Assembly: GCA_963969595.1 (NCBI GenBank)
Contig: OZ018409.1
Span: 18,322,975 to 18,386,974 of the forward strand
Reading direction: 5' to 3'
Length of the DNA stretch: 64,000 nucleotides
Origin: Neckera pumila
Taxonomy: Eukaryota > Streptophyta > Bryopsida > Hypnales > Neckeraceae
Shown: piece by piece, positions 1 to 12,404 of the stretch
How the letters are laid out: each line of letters begins with the position of its first letter
Position numbering within the stretch: the stretch's first letter is position 1
Translations under genes and position numbers: made by a program
The notes under the pieces: generated by a model
Databases searched by the model: none
Told to the model about the DNA's origin: nothing
Seen by the model: only the letters and a program-made list of their open reading frames with translations

Positions 1-132
1 GTTGAAAGACATCAAATTCCCTGTTCTGTTTGAAGTTCTGAGCGTGGGTCTAAAGTTGCTGACCTAGCACCTTCAGAGAAAACCCCACTTGGTAGCAGAA
101 ACACTGACCTCCTTTCCACCACCGATCACGAC

Positions 133-353
133 TTCACCACTGGTAATTCTGTTTCTAGCTACTGTACCTCAAATTCTATCAGCATGCATTCAAGACTGAA
201 TTTGAACTGCAGCTTTCGTTCTCTAATACCTACTAGCCTGAGATTTCACCATTGGTAATTCTGTTCCTATCTACTGCACTCGAATTGTATCAGCATGCAT
301 TCAAGACTGAATTTGAACTGCAGCTTCCGTTCTCTAATACCTACTAGCCTGAG
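133..353. repeat. Tandem direct duplication, 112-bp unit, two copies
   Basis: Two near-identical adjacent units begin at 133 and 245, each opening with a TTCACCA motif and closing at CTACTAGCCTGAG. They differ by a few substitutions only, so the duplication is recent. The second unit ends about 20 bases from the stop codon of the candidate exon at 376-534, so it may lie in that transcript's 3' UTR. Confidence 0.8.
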
Positions 354-375
354 GCTGCTCCGGCCAACTTTGGTG

Positions 376-534
376 TCAATTGAGCCAGTCGTCAATGAGG
401 TTGACACACAAAGCTGTGGGATCCCCTAAACCAGCACAGCCTCCCACCAGCTCCTCCTCTTCCTGATCATAGAGGATTCGTTTCGCCTTCAGCAGAAGCG
501 CCCTCTTCACCTTCATTGGAAACCTCTTATGTCC
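376..534 (-). CDS. Candidate terminal coding exon, unidentified gene
   Basis: On the minus strand an acceptor (TTTGGGCAG) is followed by 53 open codons ending in TGA. The peptide begins GHKRFPMKVKRALLLKAKR, continues with an acidic EEEEL stretch and ends NLIDDWLN. I do not recognise the family. The length is an exact multiple of three and the entry is phase 0. The only gene directly upstream on this strand is the beta-helix/Root_cap gene; its last recognised exon could splice from a GAG|GTAAGT donor near 1168 in phase 0, so this may be its true 3' exon. Otherwise it belongs to a separate gene, or is a chance ORF. Confidence 0.35.
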   Translation of the reverse strand, partial: GHKRFPMKVKRALLLKAKRILYDQEEEELVGGCAGLGDPTALCVNLIDDWLN

Positions 535-1160
535 CTGCCCAATTTCAAATATATTAGCATACCAAACTTAATCCTTTACCATGTAGATTGCATGACATTA
601 TCCAACAAAAGTAACAACAGGACTTCAGCCCCAAGAGTCAGAGGAAAGAGGCTCAACATTCAACAAATAAGTTTCTAAGGTAAAGAGAGTAGGAAGCTGG
701 CATTAGGTTGCATGGTGATTTGGTAAATGCTAGATCAACAAATTATCTACAAGCCTTAATGACTTTCAAAGACAGTACTAGCTCATGAATGGATAGTGTT
801 ATGGTTATGTTGGAAATTCTCTACATTGTTATTTCAGAGGCTGAAGATCCAACGAAGAGGTCGAGAATGACAAAGAAATCAACACTGACAAGTCCATACA
901 ACGACGACTAAGAAGAAATCAATGAGAAGGTTAGCTACAGATTGGACCATATTTTGCTTTAATATATTGCAATATGGATCAATTTATATGATTTATTTCT
1001 TTGCATGGACTCAAATAGCACCTGGACTCCATTGCTTGGTACTATTACGTATGATGCCTTTTTGTACAACATTAACAAATTTTCAGGATATGCAAGATAT
1101 GTGCAATCACAAACTGTGTTGTTTGAGAGGGTTGGGTGTAAACTATTTTCTGGGTTGAAT
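535..1160. other. Non-coding stretch between candidate exon and last Root_cap exon
   Basis: No convincing coding exon is seen here. It is either the last intron of the minus-strand Root_cap-type gene or an intergenic spacer. Short open frames on the plus strand at 922-1499 lack coding character and overlap the real minus-strand exon, so they are shadows. Confidence 0.5.
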
Positions 1161-4100
1161 TCAACTTACCTCAAACTTGGCAAACTTGCAATTGGCAGCA
1201 AAGATCCCGGTTGTAAGATAATCATCTTCACTGCCTTCTATGAACACTTTGGCAGCTTGGTTGGGTGTCATTCCACGAGCTTGATGCAACTTCATGTAGA
1301 CTTCTTTCGTTTCTTGATATGTTTGTCCTGTAATTTCAAAGCAATAAATGATGAATCTGGAATAGATACTTGTATCTTTTGCTTACAAAATCCTGTCAAC
1401 TACTCCGGAGTGTTTGTTCAGGAAAGCACTGATTTCGCAATAATATTATTGAAGGTATGGATATATATATGTTCATTGTTATATTCCAATCTAGCATAAG
1501 CAAATTTTCTTTGAAAAGAATGTCTTTCAACTTTTCAAATTTCGAGTGCGGAGTGTAATTTGTACCAAGAATGCCGTGAACAGCAGGAGAAACCTTGATT
1601 TCTTTCATTTGTAAATTAACCTGCAACATGTCCATCAAGTGAATTCAGTGTTTTTATATTGAACAATTTTTCCCCAATTGGCTACAACCAAAAGATTTTG
1701 GCTGTTTTGTGAAGGAAATCTTCATTTTTTTGAATCAAATTAGCCAAATTACTACTACATTTTAAGACCAGTAGTCTAATTTTACCTAGGTATCACCTAA
1801 TTTTGATATAGATATCACCAAGTATCACGACAATTAGCTACTTCTCCAAAATGATAAAAGAAACATTGAGTGACAATGAGTTATAAACACAAGTAAACAG
1901 ATTATATATATAGTAATAATACTTACATATTTTGCCCCAGAGCCATGGATGCCAAATGTAGGCTTCATAATGGTAACATTGAAGTCTACCGTGTTAGGAA
2001 TCCTAACATGAATATATGTTGGATAATAGCTTATTGTCATTCGAGTTGTTTGACTAATATATTCATCTCCTTTAGGTAGATCCACCTATACATTAATCAT
2101 TTGTTTGTACTTGTTATTCTTATATATGTCAAATTAATAAATGTCAATAAATTACAACATATAAATATCTAAAATTATTCAAATAACTTCCACAATATGA
2201 TGTGTTACTAAAAAGGTGATTACATGTTTGTAATATTTAGTATAGTAAGCCAAAATCATGCCACCTTTTATATTGAATGTCATTATCTTACATTGTTAAT
2301 TTGAACAACAGATCGATTAAAGTGTGGTTGACTTTCATTCTTAATTGATTGCACATTGATAAGAATGTTGTAATCTTCATATACAACACCAATCATTGAA
2401 ATGAACTGCAAATATATTAATTCAATGTATGTTTATTAATCATGTTTTTTTTTTAATAAATATTAAAAAAAATACAAATATAAGATTTTGAAAATACCAA
2501 ATAATTTTATATTATGATATGATTGGAAATCTAAAAATAAATCTTACAGAGCTTCCTTTGTGTATGCCTTGAAACACGTGCATGTTGATTTGTAATTTTG
2601 TATCACTAATAACACAATAATCACGGTTGTTTTTTCCATGAAAATCAAATCGCTCACCATGTTTACCAAAAAAGTGAGGATCTCCAATAACAACAACGTT
2701 GTGGGGTGGAGGTGGCATTGGACAATTACACATTGGAGGAGGAGGTGGTGCAGTTGGAGCGCTCTCCGCTCCAAAATGTGGAGGAGGAGGAGAATATTTC
2801 TTTATAAATTTAGGTGGTGGAGGCGACATCTCAGGTTCGGGGGTTGGAGCCATAATGGGAGGTGGCATTGAAGGAGGTGGTGGCGATGGTGGCGGTGGTG
2901 ATGGTGGGGGAGGTGAAGGAGGTGGCGGCGATGGTGGTGGAGGTGACGGAGGTGGTGGTGAAGAAGGTGGCGGTGATGGAGGAGGTGGCGAAGGAGGTGG
3001 CAGCGATGGAGGAGGTGGTGAAGGAGGTGGCGGCGATGGAGGAGGTAGTGATGGTGGTAGAGGTGATGGTGGAGGAGGGGATGGAGGTGGAGGAGATGGC
3101 GGTGGGTGATGAGGTGGATGGTGATGGTGTTTCTTTTTGGGAGGTGGCGGAGGAGGTGGTGACGGAGGTGATGGTGGAGGTGGTGAAGGAGGAGGAGGTG
3201 GTGGAAGTATACATTCAGGAGGCACCCAATCACAAAGTGGTGGAGGTGGACTTGGACATAAGTCATCTGAATTGAACATGAAATAAGAAATCAATACTTG
3301 CTAAAATCAACCTTTTCAGGTTAAATTTGTACTACAAATTTCAAATATATCAATATTCTTCTTTTTTATATTTTTAATAGATTATGATAACAAATTTATA
3401 AATTCTTAAAAGAAAAATGAAAAATAAATAGAAGATTGAAAGTTCATTATTTATTAGTTTAAATTTTGACATTTATTTTGTCATTTTAGAAATTTACCAT
3501 CTGTGGGATTACTAAGGAAAAGATCACTAGAAGGTGGCATCTGCAAAATAGTGCAATAAAGACGAGAATAAAGACTTAGTAATGTGAATTGATTATCTAC
3601 TTGTATGTAAACTTCAAAGTTGGAATTAGCACTAAATATTAAAAAATATTAAAAATGAAAAAAAAATTGCTACCGAATATTGATCATGCTTGCTAGGACA
3701 AAATTTACAAGTTCGCCCACCACAATGAATAGCATTATCATCCTACATACAAAATTCCACATAATCATTAAAAAAATCTTTTTTTATTAATTATAGTAAA
3801 TATATACTTATAAATGAATATAAATAATATATTCAGTACACTATGTTATGGCTTAATATCAAAATTTCATCTATTTGGATGGTTGCAAATTCATTTAAAG
3901 TTTAGAAGCATTCTTGAATTTTTCTGTATTTTATACTATCTATCTTGTAAAACAATATTTTTACAATTTCTGCAACAATTGAAATACAAATATATATGTA
4001 TATATATATATATATATTTTTTTTTTTTTGAAATTAACACATATAGTCAATTATTTTTTTATACTTTTTCTCGGCATCTTGTAAAGGTTGCATTTGCAAA

Positions 4101-7100
4101 GCTTTTGACTGCAACAGCACGACCCTACAATTATCCATGTTCCACAAAAAAATGATAAGATGCAAATAAACATTTGGAATTGATGATTTTCTATTCTATT
4201 TATATACTATGTAAAGGTGAGAACTCAAAATGAGATTTTTGTTTTAAATAAATCATTTTTGCACATACTTTAGAATCCATGCCAGAGAAATCAGTCATGT
4301 ACGCATTTATTTCTACTCCATGCGTTTTTCCATGTCCATGTTGTAACTCGACATCGCCTCCTGATTTCTGGAAGCAAATGAATGTAAAATATTAAATTAT
4401 TGCTTAAACAAAATTCTACTGAAAAATATAGTTTGCATGTAGCACCTTTCATACAGCAAGATTATTTTAAAATATTAACTGTAACTAATACAGTGAAATC
4501 TTCTACTTTGAATCTATTTCTTGTATTCTGCTTTCTTTTTTTAAATTGTACTCATTGAAATTTTATTTATATTTATATTATAAAAATCTCTCTTAATAAT
4601 TACAATTATTGATGAATTTAAAAATAAAATATTAATATAACAATCATTGATTTAGAAAAGATTGAAAATAAAAATTCTTATATTCTTGTTGATATTTTAA
4701 AAGAAGCATGGTATGATAATCAAATTTTATTAGTTAAAGAAACTTACAATTGCAGTATTATTGTGAAAGTTTGTCATCTTCAAATGCCCAATTGCCCCAC
4801 TTGAAAGGTATGCCAACAAAATGGCTCCTCCGTCAACCTAAATAAATTTGTAAATTTTTTAATAAATAGAAATGAAAAGCTTTGTATTAAAACAAAATAC
4901 AATTATTACTAGGATATGTAAGAAGATTGTAAGATATTTCTAATTGAATGTATGTATCAATAGTCTACTATTGGAATTTAGCAAACTGACCCATGCAATG
5001 TTGTTAGCAAAACTACAAGTGGTACATTCAAATTTAGCACCACCATCATTTTTGCAGTAAGTAGGTGCATCATCCACATAAACAGCACCACCCCAACTAG
5101 CCTCATTATACCAAAAAGCAGTGTTGACAACAGTGACACAAGTTGTTAGTCCGCACTGATCTTGTGCAATAGGCTTGGGATATTCTTCCGCAGATCCTAC
5201 AAACAAAGCTGCTCCTCTTGATGCCTACTCCAATTGAATCACCCATAGTAAATATTCAATAACAAAAAAATTTACACATAAGTTGTATAAAATAATATTT
5301 GATTACCATATTCTTTGTAGTATTATGATGCATCAAATCCCATTACAATATATATTAGAATAAAATATTGAAAGAGTCAAAACAATGTAAAACTCGTACA
5401 TATTTTGAAATTAGTGTACTTCAACTAAATGATTTTTTTTTTGCAATTTGATGGTAGACCATACCTTATTTCCTTCAAAAACACTGCTACGAATGTGAGC
5501 CAAGGCACCGGCTTTCACCATTATTGCACCCCCACTTCCTGAAACTGTATTGTTGTGGAAAAAGACATTGAGTGCAAGAAGGCGACCACCTTCCCCACGG
5601 ATATTGCCAGATACTAGAACAGCAGATCCTTCACTACAAAATCCTCCTGTAATTTCTAAGTCTTTAAGAGTTAGTGTGCCACCAATACGAACTATAAATA
5701 TTTGGCCCATTCCTCCGCCATCAATCATGCATGGGTATTCTCCACATATGCCTACAATTGTAATCTTGGATACAATATCGGGAAGTGGTAATGATCCTAC
5801 AACAAACAAGGGATTTTTAATTTATATGGATCATAAGTACCATAGAAATATAGATACAAATTACTATTAAATTTCAAACATGAATACTAATAAAAATTTA
5901 GTCATATCTCAACCAAATTAATTATTCACATGTGTAGGTACGAAATTAGATTTATTATAGCAAAATACATAAAATAGTTAGCTTGACAATAATTATATAC
6001 GACCATGCTTTTTTCAATGGAGGTGCATAAAACTAAAGAAGAAGAAATGTGCCATTGAATGATTGTTCTCGCTAAAGCATTGAGATTGGAGATTTGAAAG
6101 CCTCATTCTACCACTCATCATTTTTATTTTTGAACTTGAACGTTAGAGTTCTTTAATTGTAAGTCAATTTTTTTTTGAATGAATAGCAATGGTTATGGTT
6201 GAATCTAATAGTTGAATACTTAGAACGTACGATACTAGGCGGTAAAATGATCGTAGTTCAGAAAGCTTAATATTCAATATTGAATGTTGCCAAATGCTAA
6301 TGTTAAAATAGTGCAAATCAAGAGAAATGTTGAAGAATGCAATTGTGCCTTATGACTTTAGCCTCATGATGAGATAAAAGAAGTAGTGAGGCAACAATAG
6401 AAGTAACTATTAGAACTCTAAAAAAATCTATTACATATAAATGAATTTATATTGCATTATTTGAATAATTGAGCAACTAATAAGACGCCAACCTGAGACG
6501 TCAATGTCATGTGTGATAACAATTTGTGGCACTTTCCAAAGAAGAGCTTGCACCAAGCAGAGTGCATCTGAGCACTCTGTTGCTATAGACATTGTTGTCA
6601 TACTATATGGTGCCATAGCTGGCATTGTCATCCCATGTGGTGCCATACTCATGTCATCTACAATTAAAGATACAATATTAGCATAGTATTAGCACAAGTT
6701 GTAAGCAACATTGAACTATCAACCTTCAATTACATTATATATGTCTATTCAATTCAATAAAAAAATCATTGATTAAGTTTGAACATACTTTTGAAAACTG
6801 CATGTGACTCTCCTAGAGAGTGTACATGAACATGACAACCGGCAGCATAGTTGAGCACTGGATACAATGCTATATGGTGACGTCGAGAAAGTGGTTGAGT
6901 CAATGTTTCATGTGTTTCATCCTAGAAAGAAAACCAAATGTTGACTACCTTAAAGAACACAAAATCGTGCCTCTAAATTGAATAACAAGTATTTCAGCTT
7001 ATTCAATAAAGTAAGTGCATACTATATATAGTATTTAGCTAAACTTAAAAAAATATTTTTTTATTTTACCTTACGAAGAAGATGGATGTTGTGTATAGCT

Positions 7101-7449
7101 TCATGAATCCAATTGTCATCTTTTTTCACTTTTGACCAAGCTGCTACTTTTGGGACAACTGAAGAGCAATAATCAAACAATTTTCAAAGTCATTGAAGAA
7201 GGATTCAAGAAGCTAGAACACAACCATACAAATACATTAAAGTATTTTCATAATATTAGATTTACGATATAAACTAAACTTGAGCAAATCCATGCTGAAC
7301 ATGATTCATAATATTGAATATAACAAAAGATTCCATTGGAGTTTACATGAAGCACCTTCGGTGATGAACAAAAGGATGAGTAGTAGTTGCATCCATGTAG
7401 CAATTGTGGACTTGGGCTTGTAATTTGCAACAGCTTTAAGCTGTCCCAT
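1161..7449 (-). CDS. Secreted beta-helix (Pmp-like) / Ser-Pro-rich / VWD-like / Root_cap fusion protein
   Basis: Hand-spliced exons, high to low coordinate: 7449-7347, 7158-7070, 6921-6789, 6657-6493, 5796-5465, 5224-4991, 4837-4748, 4367-4269, 4124-4065, 3742-3674, 3540-3498, 3266-2548, 2405-2292, 2085-1927, 1620-about 1500 and 1327-1161. All borders keep phase except the end of exon 15, which is unresolved. The product is roughly 900 residues. The N-terminus has a hydrophobic segment (WMQLLLILLFITEGAS). Residues about 170-420 carry GGAI/GGAV and FxxN repeats such as GSGGAIMV and SWGGAVYV, typical of right-handed beta-helix or Pmp-type adhesins. Exon 12 encodes a long SPPPP-repeat linker with a KKKHHHH patch, then GDPHFFGKHGERFDFHG, the GDPH/VWD-like motif of plant root-cap proteins. 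The C-terminus (HGILGTNYTP, later EDDYLTTGIFAANCKF) matches the Root_cap domain pattern. A cell-wall or extracellular-matrix role is inferred. The last codons FEVS-TGA overlap a possible donor, so the 3' end may lie further on. Confidence 0.8.
2876..3230 (-). repeat. SPPPP-encoding degenerate tandem repeat
   Basis: A GGAGGTGG-type purine-rich repeat on the plus strand; read on the minus strand it encodes SPPPP/SPPP units, interrupted by a Lys-His patch. It gives long open frames in all reading frames on both strands, but only the frame of the beta-helix/Root_cap gene makes sense. Such Ser-Pro repeats are typical hydroxyproline-rich linkers of algal and plant wall proteins. Confidence 0.85.
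3993..4030. repeat. TA microsatellite followed by T tract
   Basis: Alternating TATA sequence with one interruption followed by a run of T, lying in an intron of the beta-helix/Root_cap gene. Confidence 0.8.
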
Positions 7450-8691
7450 TTCTTCTAATGGGCCTTCTTTCTACCTTTTAAAATGCTAAAGGCAATTCAT
7501 AATACAATCTATCTAACTATTTTTCTATCACAACCTTATATATATCATTCCATTTCTTACTATCAATGCAATTAAGCTCATTCAAATTCTTATGAAAATT
7601 CCAACAATAGTGTAGTTTTGGAGTAGACTTTGTTCAAAATTCTTAGCAGATTTTGGAACTTTTGACAACCTTGAAGTGAAGGAAATTTAAATCCATGGTG
7701 TAAGCTAATCCTTATGACCCCTCACTAGGGATGCACTTCATTTTTGCACTCTCACATTGATTAATTATTTGCCTTTACAAATAAATTATGAGTTGCTATG
7801 AAGTACATAAATAGCTATTAAACCTTACCAAAACTCATACACTAGCCTATTGTACTAGTTGCCTTGCCATAGTTGAAATGATCTTATAGATGAGAGGAAT
7901 ATGAGGAATAGAGGGAGGCGGTTACCACTAACTAACGGTTATTTGAGAGACGGTTAGGTTTAATTAATGGTTGTTTGCAAGGTGGTTATCATTAATTGTT
8001 TGGAAAACCAAAATTTCCTATCGGTTATTATGCTTTTATGACCCCTCATCTATTACTTCATCCATCTTATTCCCCTTTTATTGACTATTTGACAATGGAG
8101 TGTCTATGTTTTCATCTATCTTAAAGAGCAAAGTCAAATAAAGGTAAATCTCAACCGAGAACAAGAAAAAAACAATTATAACCAATTGGTGGTGACAAGG
8201 CTTCTCTTGAAAGATGTTGCAAAGGGTGAATTGGTTTTGTTAACGAATCCATATTCACAATTTGGCTCCAAAATTGAATGTAGCACATCACCAATTAGGC
8301 CCACTAACCAATTGACATAAATATTGTTATAGAATCAAGACTTCTTTAGGATTGATTACAGGGTTGATGAACATTAACTGCGATAGCGAAAAAAAAAAAA
8401 ACTTTGCATTAACCCTTGATATGTAAATCATTTCCAAACTTGGCCAAATTTCATTAGTTTTGTAAATTAAAACATATATTTCCAAGATTGTAAAGTTTCC
8501 TCATGTAATAATTGAGTTTTTATATTTTTTTAAAACCACAAATTAATTAGACAGACAAATATAAAATGAAGTCATTTTAATTTTTCAAAATTGATAATAA
8601 TAGTGATAAACATCATAATATAGTTGGTGGTCTTTTTCATCTTCTGAATAAAAAGACATATTCAATCAAGAATGTTTCAAAGAAGTTTACA
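7450..8691. other. Upstream region of the Root_cap-type gene, no gene seen
   Basis: AT-rich DNA upstream of the start codon at 7449. No ORF with coding character and no confident TATA position. It should hold the promoter of the minus-strand gene. Confidence 0.5.
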
Positions 8692-9626
8692 TTAACCCCT
8701 CAAGGTCAGAGACTATGTTTTCACCAAAAACACTCCAAAACTGCCATTTCTATTACAAATACCAAATTTTAGAAAAAAAAAACTTTTTTTGACACATGTA
8801 ACCATAGGATCTTGTAGTAAACTTGTTTGAGAATATGTAAAAAAAAATTCAGAATTTTCCACCTTGTAGATTGCAAGATATTAACATTTGGATTGACAAA
8901 AAACGTTTTTTGGACCGTGCGAAAAACCGGGCAGCTGCACTTCACAAGGTCACATTTAAATGAAAAGATGCCCAAAATGGTGGTTACTCCTTGGATTCAT
9001 TCTTCAAAGCAAGTTGGCTACATGCTTAAAAAATTTCAGATCATCTGGAATTATACAACATATAGGAAAAAAATATTAAGTAGAAAGAAATAGAGAATGA
9101 TTCAAAACACAAATTGCTAAGAATTTAATTATGGTATTGAAAAATGTCAATCCCAACGGTTGTAATGTTGCAATAAACAACATACATCCTGTACTTTTAT
9201 TTTTTTCAAAAAATATAAAAAATAGAGTTAAATAAAGGACTTCAAAGTTTATTTTAGAGTAGGGAATCCATAACTGCCCGCAAATTAGAACACCTCATAA
9301 TTTTCATCTCATAAATCAAAATGGAATAATTCAAAGCTTTACACGTGTATATAAACATAAAGAACCAATTTTCAATTTTTATTTTTTTTAAAAGCGATTT
9401 TTCAAAAAAAATTTGAGCTGCCCACTGCCCATTGAAAATGACATATCATCCAATAACTTTTTAACCATGTAGTTAAAAGCTTTGAAAATTGTTGGGCCTT
9501 AAATCTACTCCTCGGGCACACATTGTGTGAAATTTTCAAAGAAAAAAATTAAAATTTCCATCCACAGTGAGCTGCCCAAAATCGCTATGTTGCCAAAAAA
9601 ATGCCATTTGGTCCTTTAGGGGTTAA
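8692..9626. mobile_element. TTAA-bounded non-autonomous TIR element, long type, copy 1
   Basis: Begins TTAACCCCTCAAGGTCAGAG and ends with CCTTTAGGGGTTAA, so the termini are inverted repeats each including a TTAA. About 935 bp with no coding capacity. Copies with the same internal sequence occur at 44620-45555 (936 bp) and, internally deleted, at 33780-34314. TTAA target sites and CCC-starting termini resemble piggyBac-type elements; no transposase is present. Confidence 0.75.
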
Positions 9627-11222
9627 ACTTTAAAGATTTTGTCTTCAAAGGGCTACAAATCTTGCAATTTAGAAATATTGAAAAAATGAAAATGCAAAAA
9701 ATAGATTATTGGAGTTTTACAAGAATTAAATATATGTAAAAATCGTGAATTTAAATATAGAATTTAATGTTTGAGTTTGAAAACCCCTCAAACTTGGTAT
9801 TAGAGAAAATATGGACTTTCTAGAGGGTCATTTCTCTACTAGCAAAATGCACAAATACATCAAAAAGTAAAATTTTAAGAAATATATATTTAAAAAATCA
9901 TTTACCACTTGATTGCCTCATATATCATATTAGATTGCAATTTTATTTTATTTTATTTTATTTTAAATTTAAAAAAAGCTTAAATATATACATTTTTTGT
10001 TTCTTGTATTTGCACACTTAATGATGTGTCCTCAAAAGAGTCTAGATTTTCTCTAATGAGTATCTTCTAATTCATTTTATCTAATGACTAGAAGATTGTT
10101 GAAATTTCAAAATTATGTAGATGTATAATAAAATGTGATTTACTAAGAGGAATAAACTAATGTTAGCTTTAAACAAAACTTGTAAAATGTGATTCATATA
10201 TCATATCCATATAGTTGAATCTTCTACTATAATAAGGTGCATCTATCAAATAAATGAGTACTTATTCTACAATGTTCAACACCAGATATTGAAATTAGAA
10301 CACACATTAAAATGAAGAATCTACCAATTGAATTTAGGACTTTTAAAAAAAATCATATTATATTTGAATGCCACTTTAATCTTATCTAATTATCTTAGTT
10401 GCAATGTATCTATTAGTACCTAAAAAGTCAAATTTTATCAACATACATGCAATCACAAATTTTTGAAGAAGTTCATTTGGTAGTAGTTTTCCTACCGTAG
10501 GCATTTATTGATTTTTTGAAATGTATACAATTCTTAAACATGTAATTGTATTGGACATCCTATGAATAAACTATAAATTTTTAAACTTTAAATATAGATG
10601 CACTCAAAAGTGCCCTAAAGGGTCACAATTAGGTGCACTTACTTTGTCAATATTAGTATGCACCAAATCATCGTGCAACTAATTGCTATTTTTCTATTCA
10701 ATCTTCTTTCAAGTTAGTCTTCACTTTGTAAAGTACAAGAGTGAGCTCTCAAATGAATTTTTCTTGCCAAGAAGACAGCTATAATATATTACCTATTTTC
10801 TATTGTTCTCCATAATGATTTACAATCAATAATATTTGAGCATTTCTTAATTTAAAATAGTATACTTTAGAATTACATGCACTAATACTTTATGTGAAGG
10901 TCAAAGTCATCAAGAAATCATATCAAACATGATATGTGGCACAAACTATTTAATTTATGTTGAATTCAAATCTCAAGTAAGCTAATATAATCAATGTAGT
11001 AAATAATATTAGTGCTCACAACTGTATTGCTGTAAGGTAGCCGCATCCATAACCATCATTGTACCCATAACCATCACCTCTAAAATCTTAGAAGACCTAT
11101 GGAAGTGAATAGATGTGATTACAATGATGAACTACATTTGAGCATTTGATCCTAGTGTTGGTATTAGGTGCATTTGCACTTGGCTCTTTAAAAATTCACA
11201 ACTTATTTTCACAATATTCAAT
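9627..11222. other. AT-rich intergenic DNA, no gene seen
   Basis: No coding exon found. It contains a TTTTA pentamer microsatellite near 9931-9964. The rest looks like old, decayed repeat DNA. Confidence 0.5.
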
Positions 11223-11443
11223 CACTACAAGAGAAAGGAGTGTTTTAAGTGAGTTTTTAAATGTAGTCCTAGACATAAGATTTTAAGTACTGACCTTTAA
11301 GGCAATTTTCAACAAATTTTGATTAGAAATACATGTGTTTCGATTAAAATTTTGCTGAAAATTGCTTTAAAGTCATTGCCTAAAACCTTATATCTAGGAC
11401 TATATTTAAAAACTCACTTAAAACATCCCATTCTCTTGTAGCG
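11223..11443. mobile_element. Foldback MITE with CACTACAAGAG termini
   Basis: About 220 bp whose two halves are inverted copies (arms of roughly 100 bp with scattered mismatches). The left end is CACTACAAGAGAA and the right end CTCTTGTAGCG. The CACTACAAGA terminus is the classic end of CACTA (En/Spm, CMC) elements. The flanking triplets AAT and AAA nearly match, compatible with a 3-bp target duplication. Confidence 0.75.
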
Positions 11444-12144
11444 AAATAATACATTTGAAAGTGCAAAGGCATTATTTTCCTTTTGCTAATAGGATCCTCT
11501 AATTTGCTGAATGTTTATAATGCTTAATGCTTAATAGTAAATATGTTTAAAACCCTTAATTTGACGGTTATGGGTGCTGCTACCTTAGTGGTTATGTTGA
11601 CTTTATTCATAACATTATTAACTAGCCTAAACCATTCTTCCTACGAGATTGGAATAATGGCCTTCCCTACAAAAAATAGTGAAATTAGGTTGCCCCACAC
11701 TAATTCTCGATAGTCCACACCATATATATATTCACTACTATTGTGCAATTATGTATTAAATCCAGAGCCATGTATATGGCATAGATTAGTGTAACAGTTC
11801 AAGGCCTGGTTCAGAGAGTTGTATGCGCCTCCATATGAAACAAGCATTGATCCATGAGGTAACTTATCTCAGGTAAGGCAACCTAATTGACAAGGCAACC
11901 TAATATCACTATTTTGTGTAGATTCATAAAAGTGAATTTAGTTTAATTTACAAAGAATCATTGGTTGATTGGGAAGTTGCTACGTGCACTAGGAGGCTTC
12001 TATTTTCTAGGGGAACAAACGGCCCTCCTAATGTTAATTAATACTACCAGTGTTGGTGTAATGTTCTGTTATTGAACCAAATGCACAAATGAAATTGGTT
12101 AGACTTATCAATGGTGGCTTCTGTTTACAGCCCTAAAGGTCTAG

Positions 12145-12404
12145 CATTACAAAAAATATGGGGCCTCAACAAGGTCGCTAAGCCTGGCCCGCCCATGGTG
12201 ATACTATGGAAAAAAAAATTGAAAATTGAAAATGTAACTTGGTCACATTTTGACCACATCAACGCTGTCAGCACCACGTCATTTTGAATATTTTTTTAAT
12301 ATTTTTTTTCGAAAAAAAAAAAAAAAAAAATCCGTAATTGCACCCCGCGGATGCAGAAAATCAGGCACTCGCAATCTTGTTGAGGCCTAAAATTTTTTGT
12401 AATG
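12145..12404. mobile_element. 260-bp MITE with CATTACAAAAAA termini
   Basis: The left end CATTACAAAAAATATGGGGC and the right end, whose complement is CATTACAAAAAATTTTAGGC, form an imperfect inverted repeat of about 29 bp extending into CTCAACAAG on both sides. The interior is non-coding, with a GC-rich patch and a poly-A run at 12309-12330. Neither end is a canonical CACTA terminus, so the superfamily is unsure. Confidence 0.65.

Noticed and set aside
1005..1499. 164-codon plus-strand ORF
   Set aside because: It lies opposite the Root_cap exon and an intron, has no recognisable domain, and is best explained as a shadow of the minus-strand gene.
2699..3275. Glycine-rich, His/Thr-rich and Val/Glu-rich long ORFs around the purine-rich repeat
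   Set aside because: They are off-frame readings of the SPPPP-encoding exon; only the minus-strand Pro frame connects in phase to flanking exons with domains.
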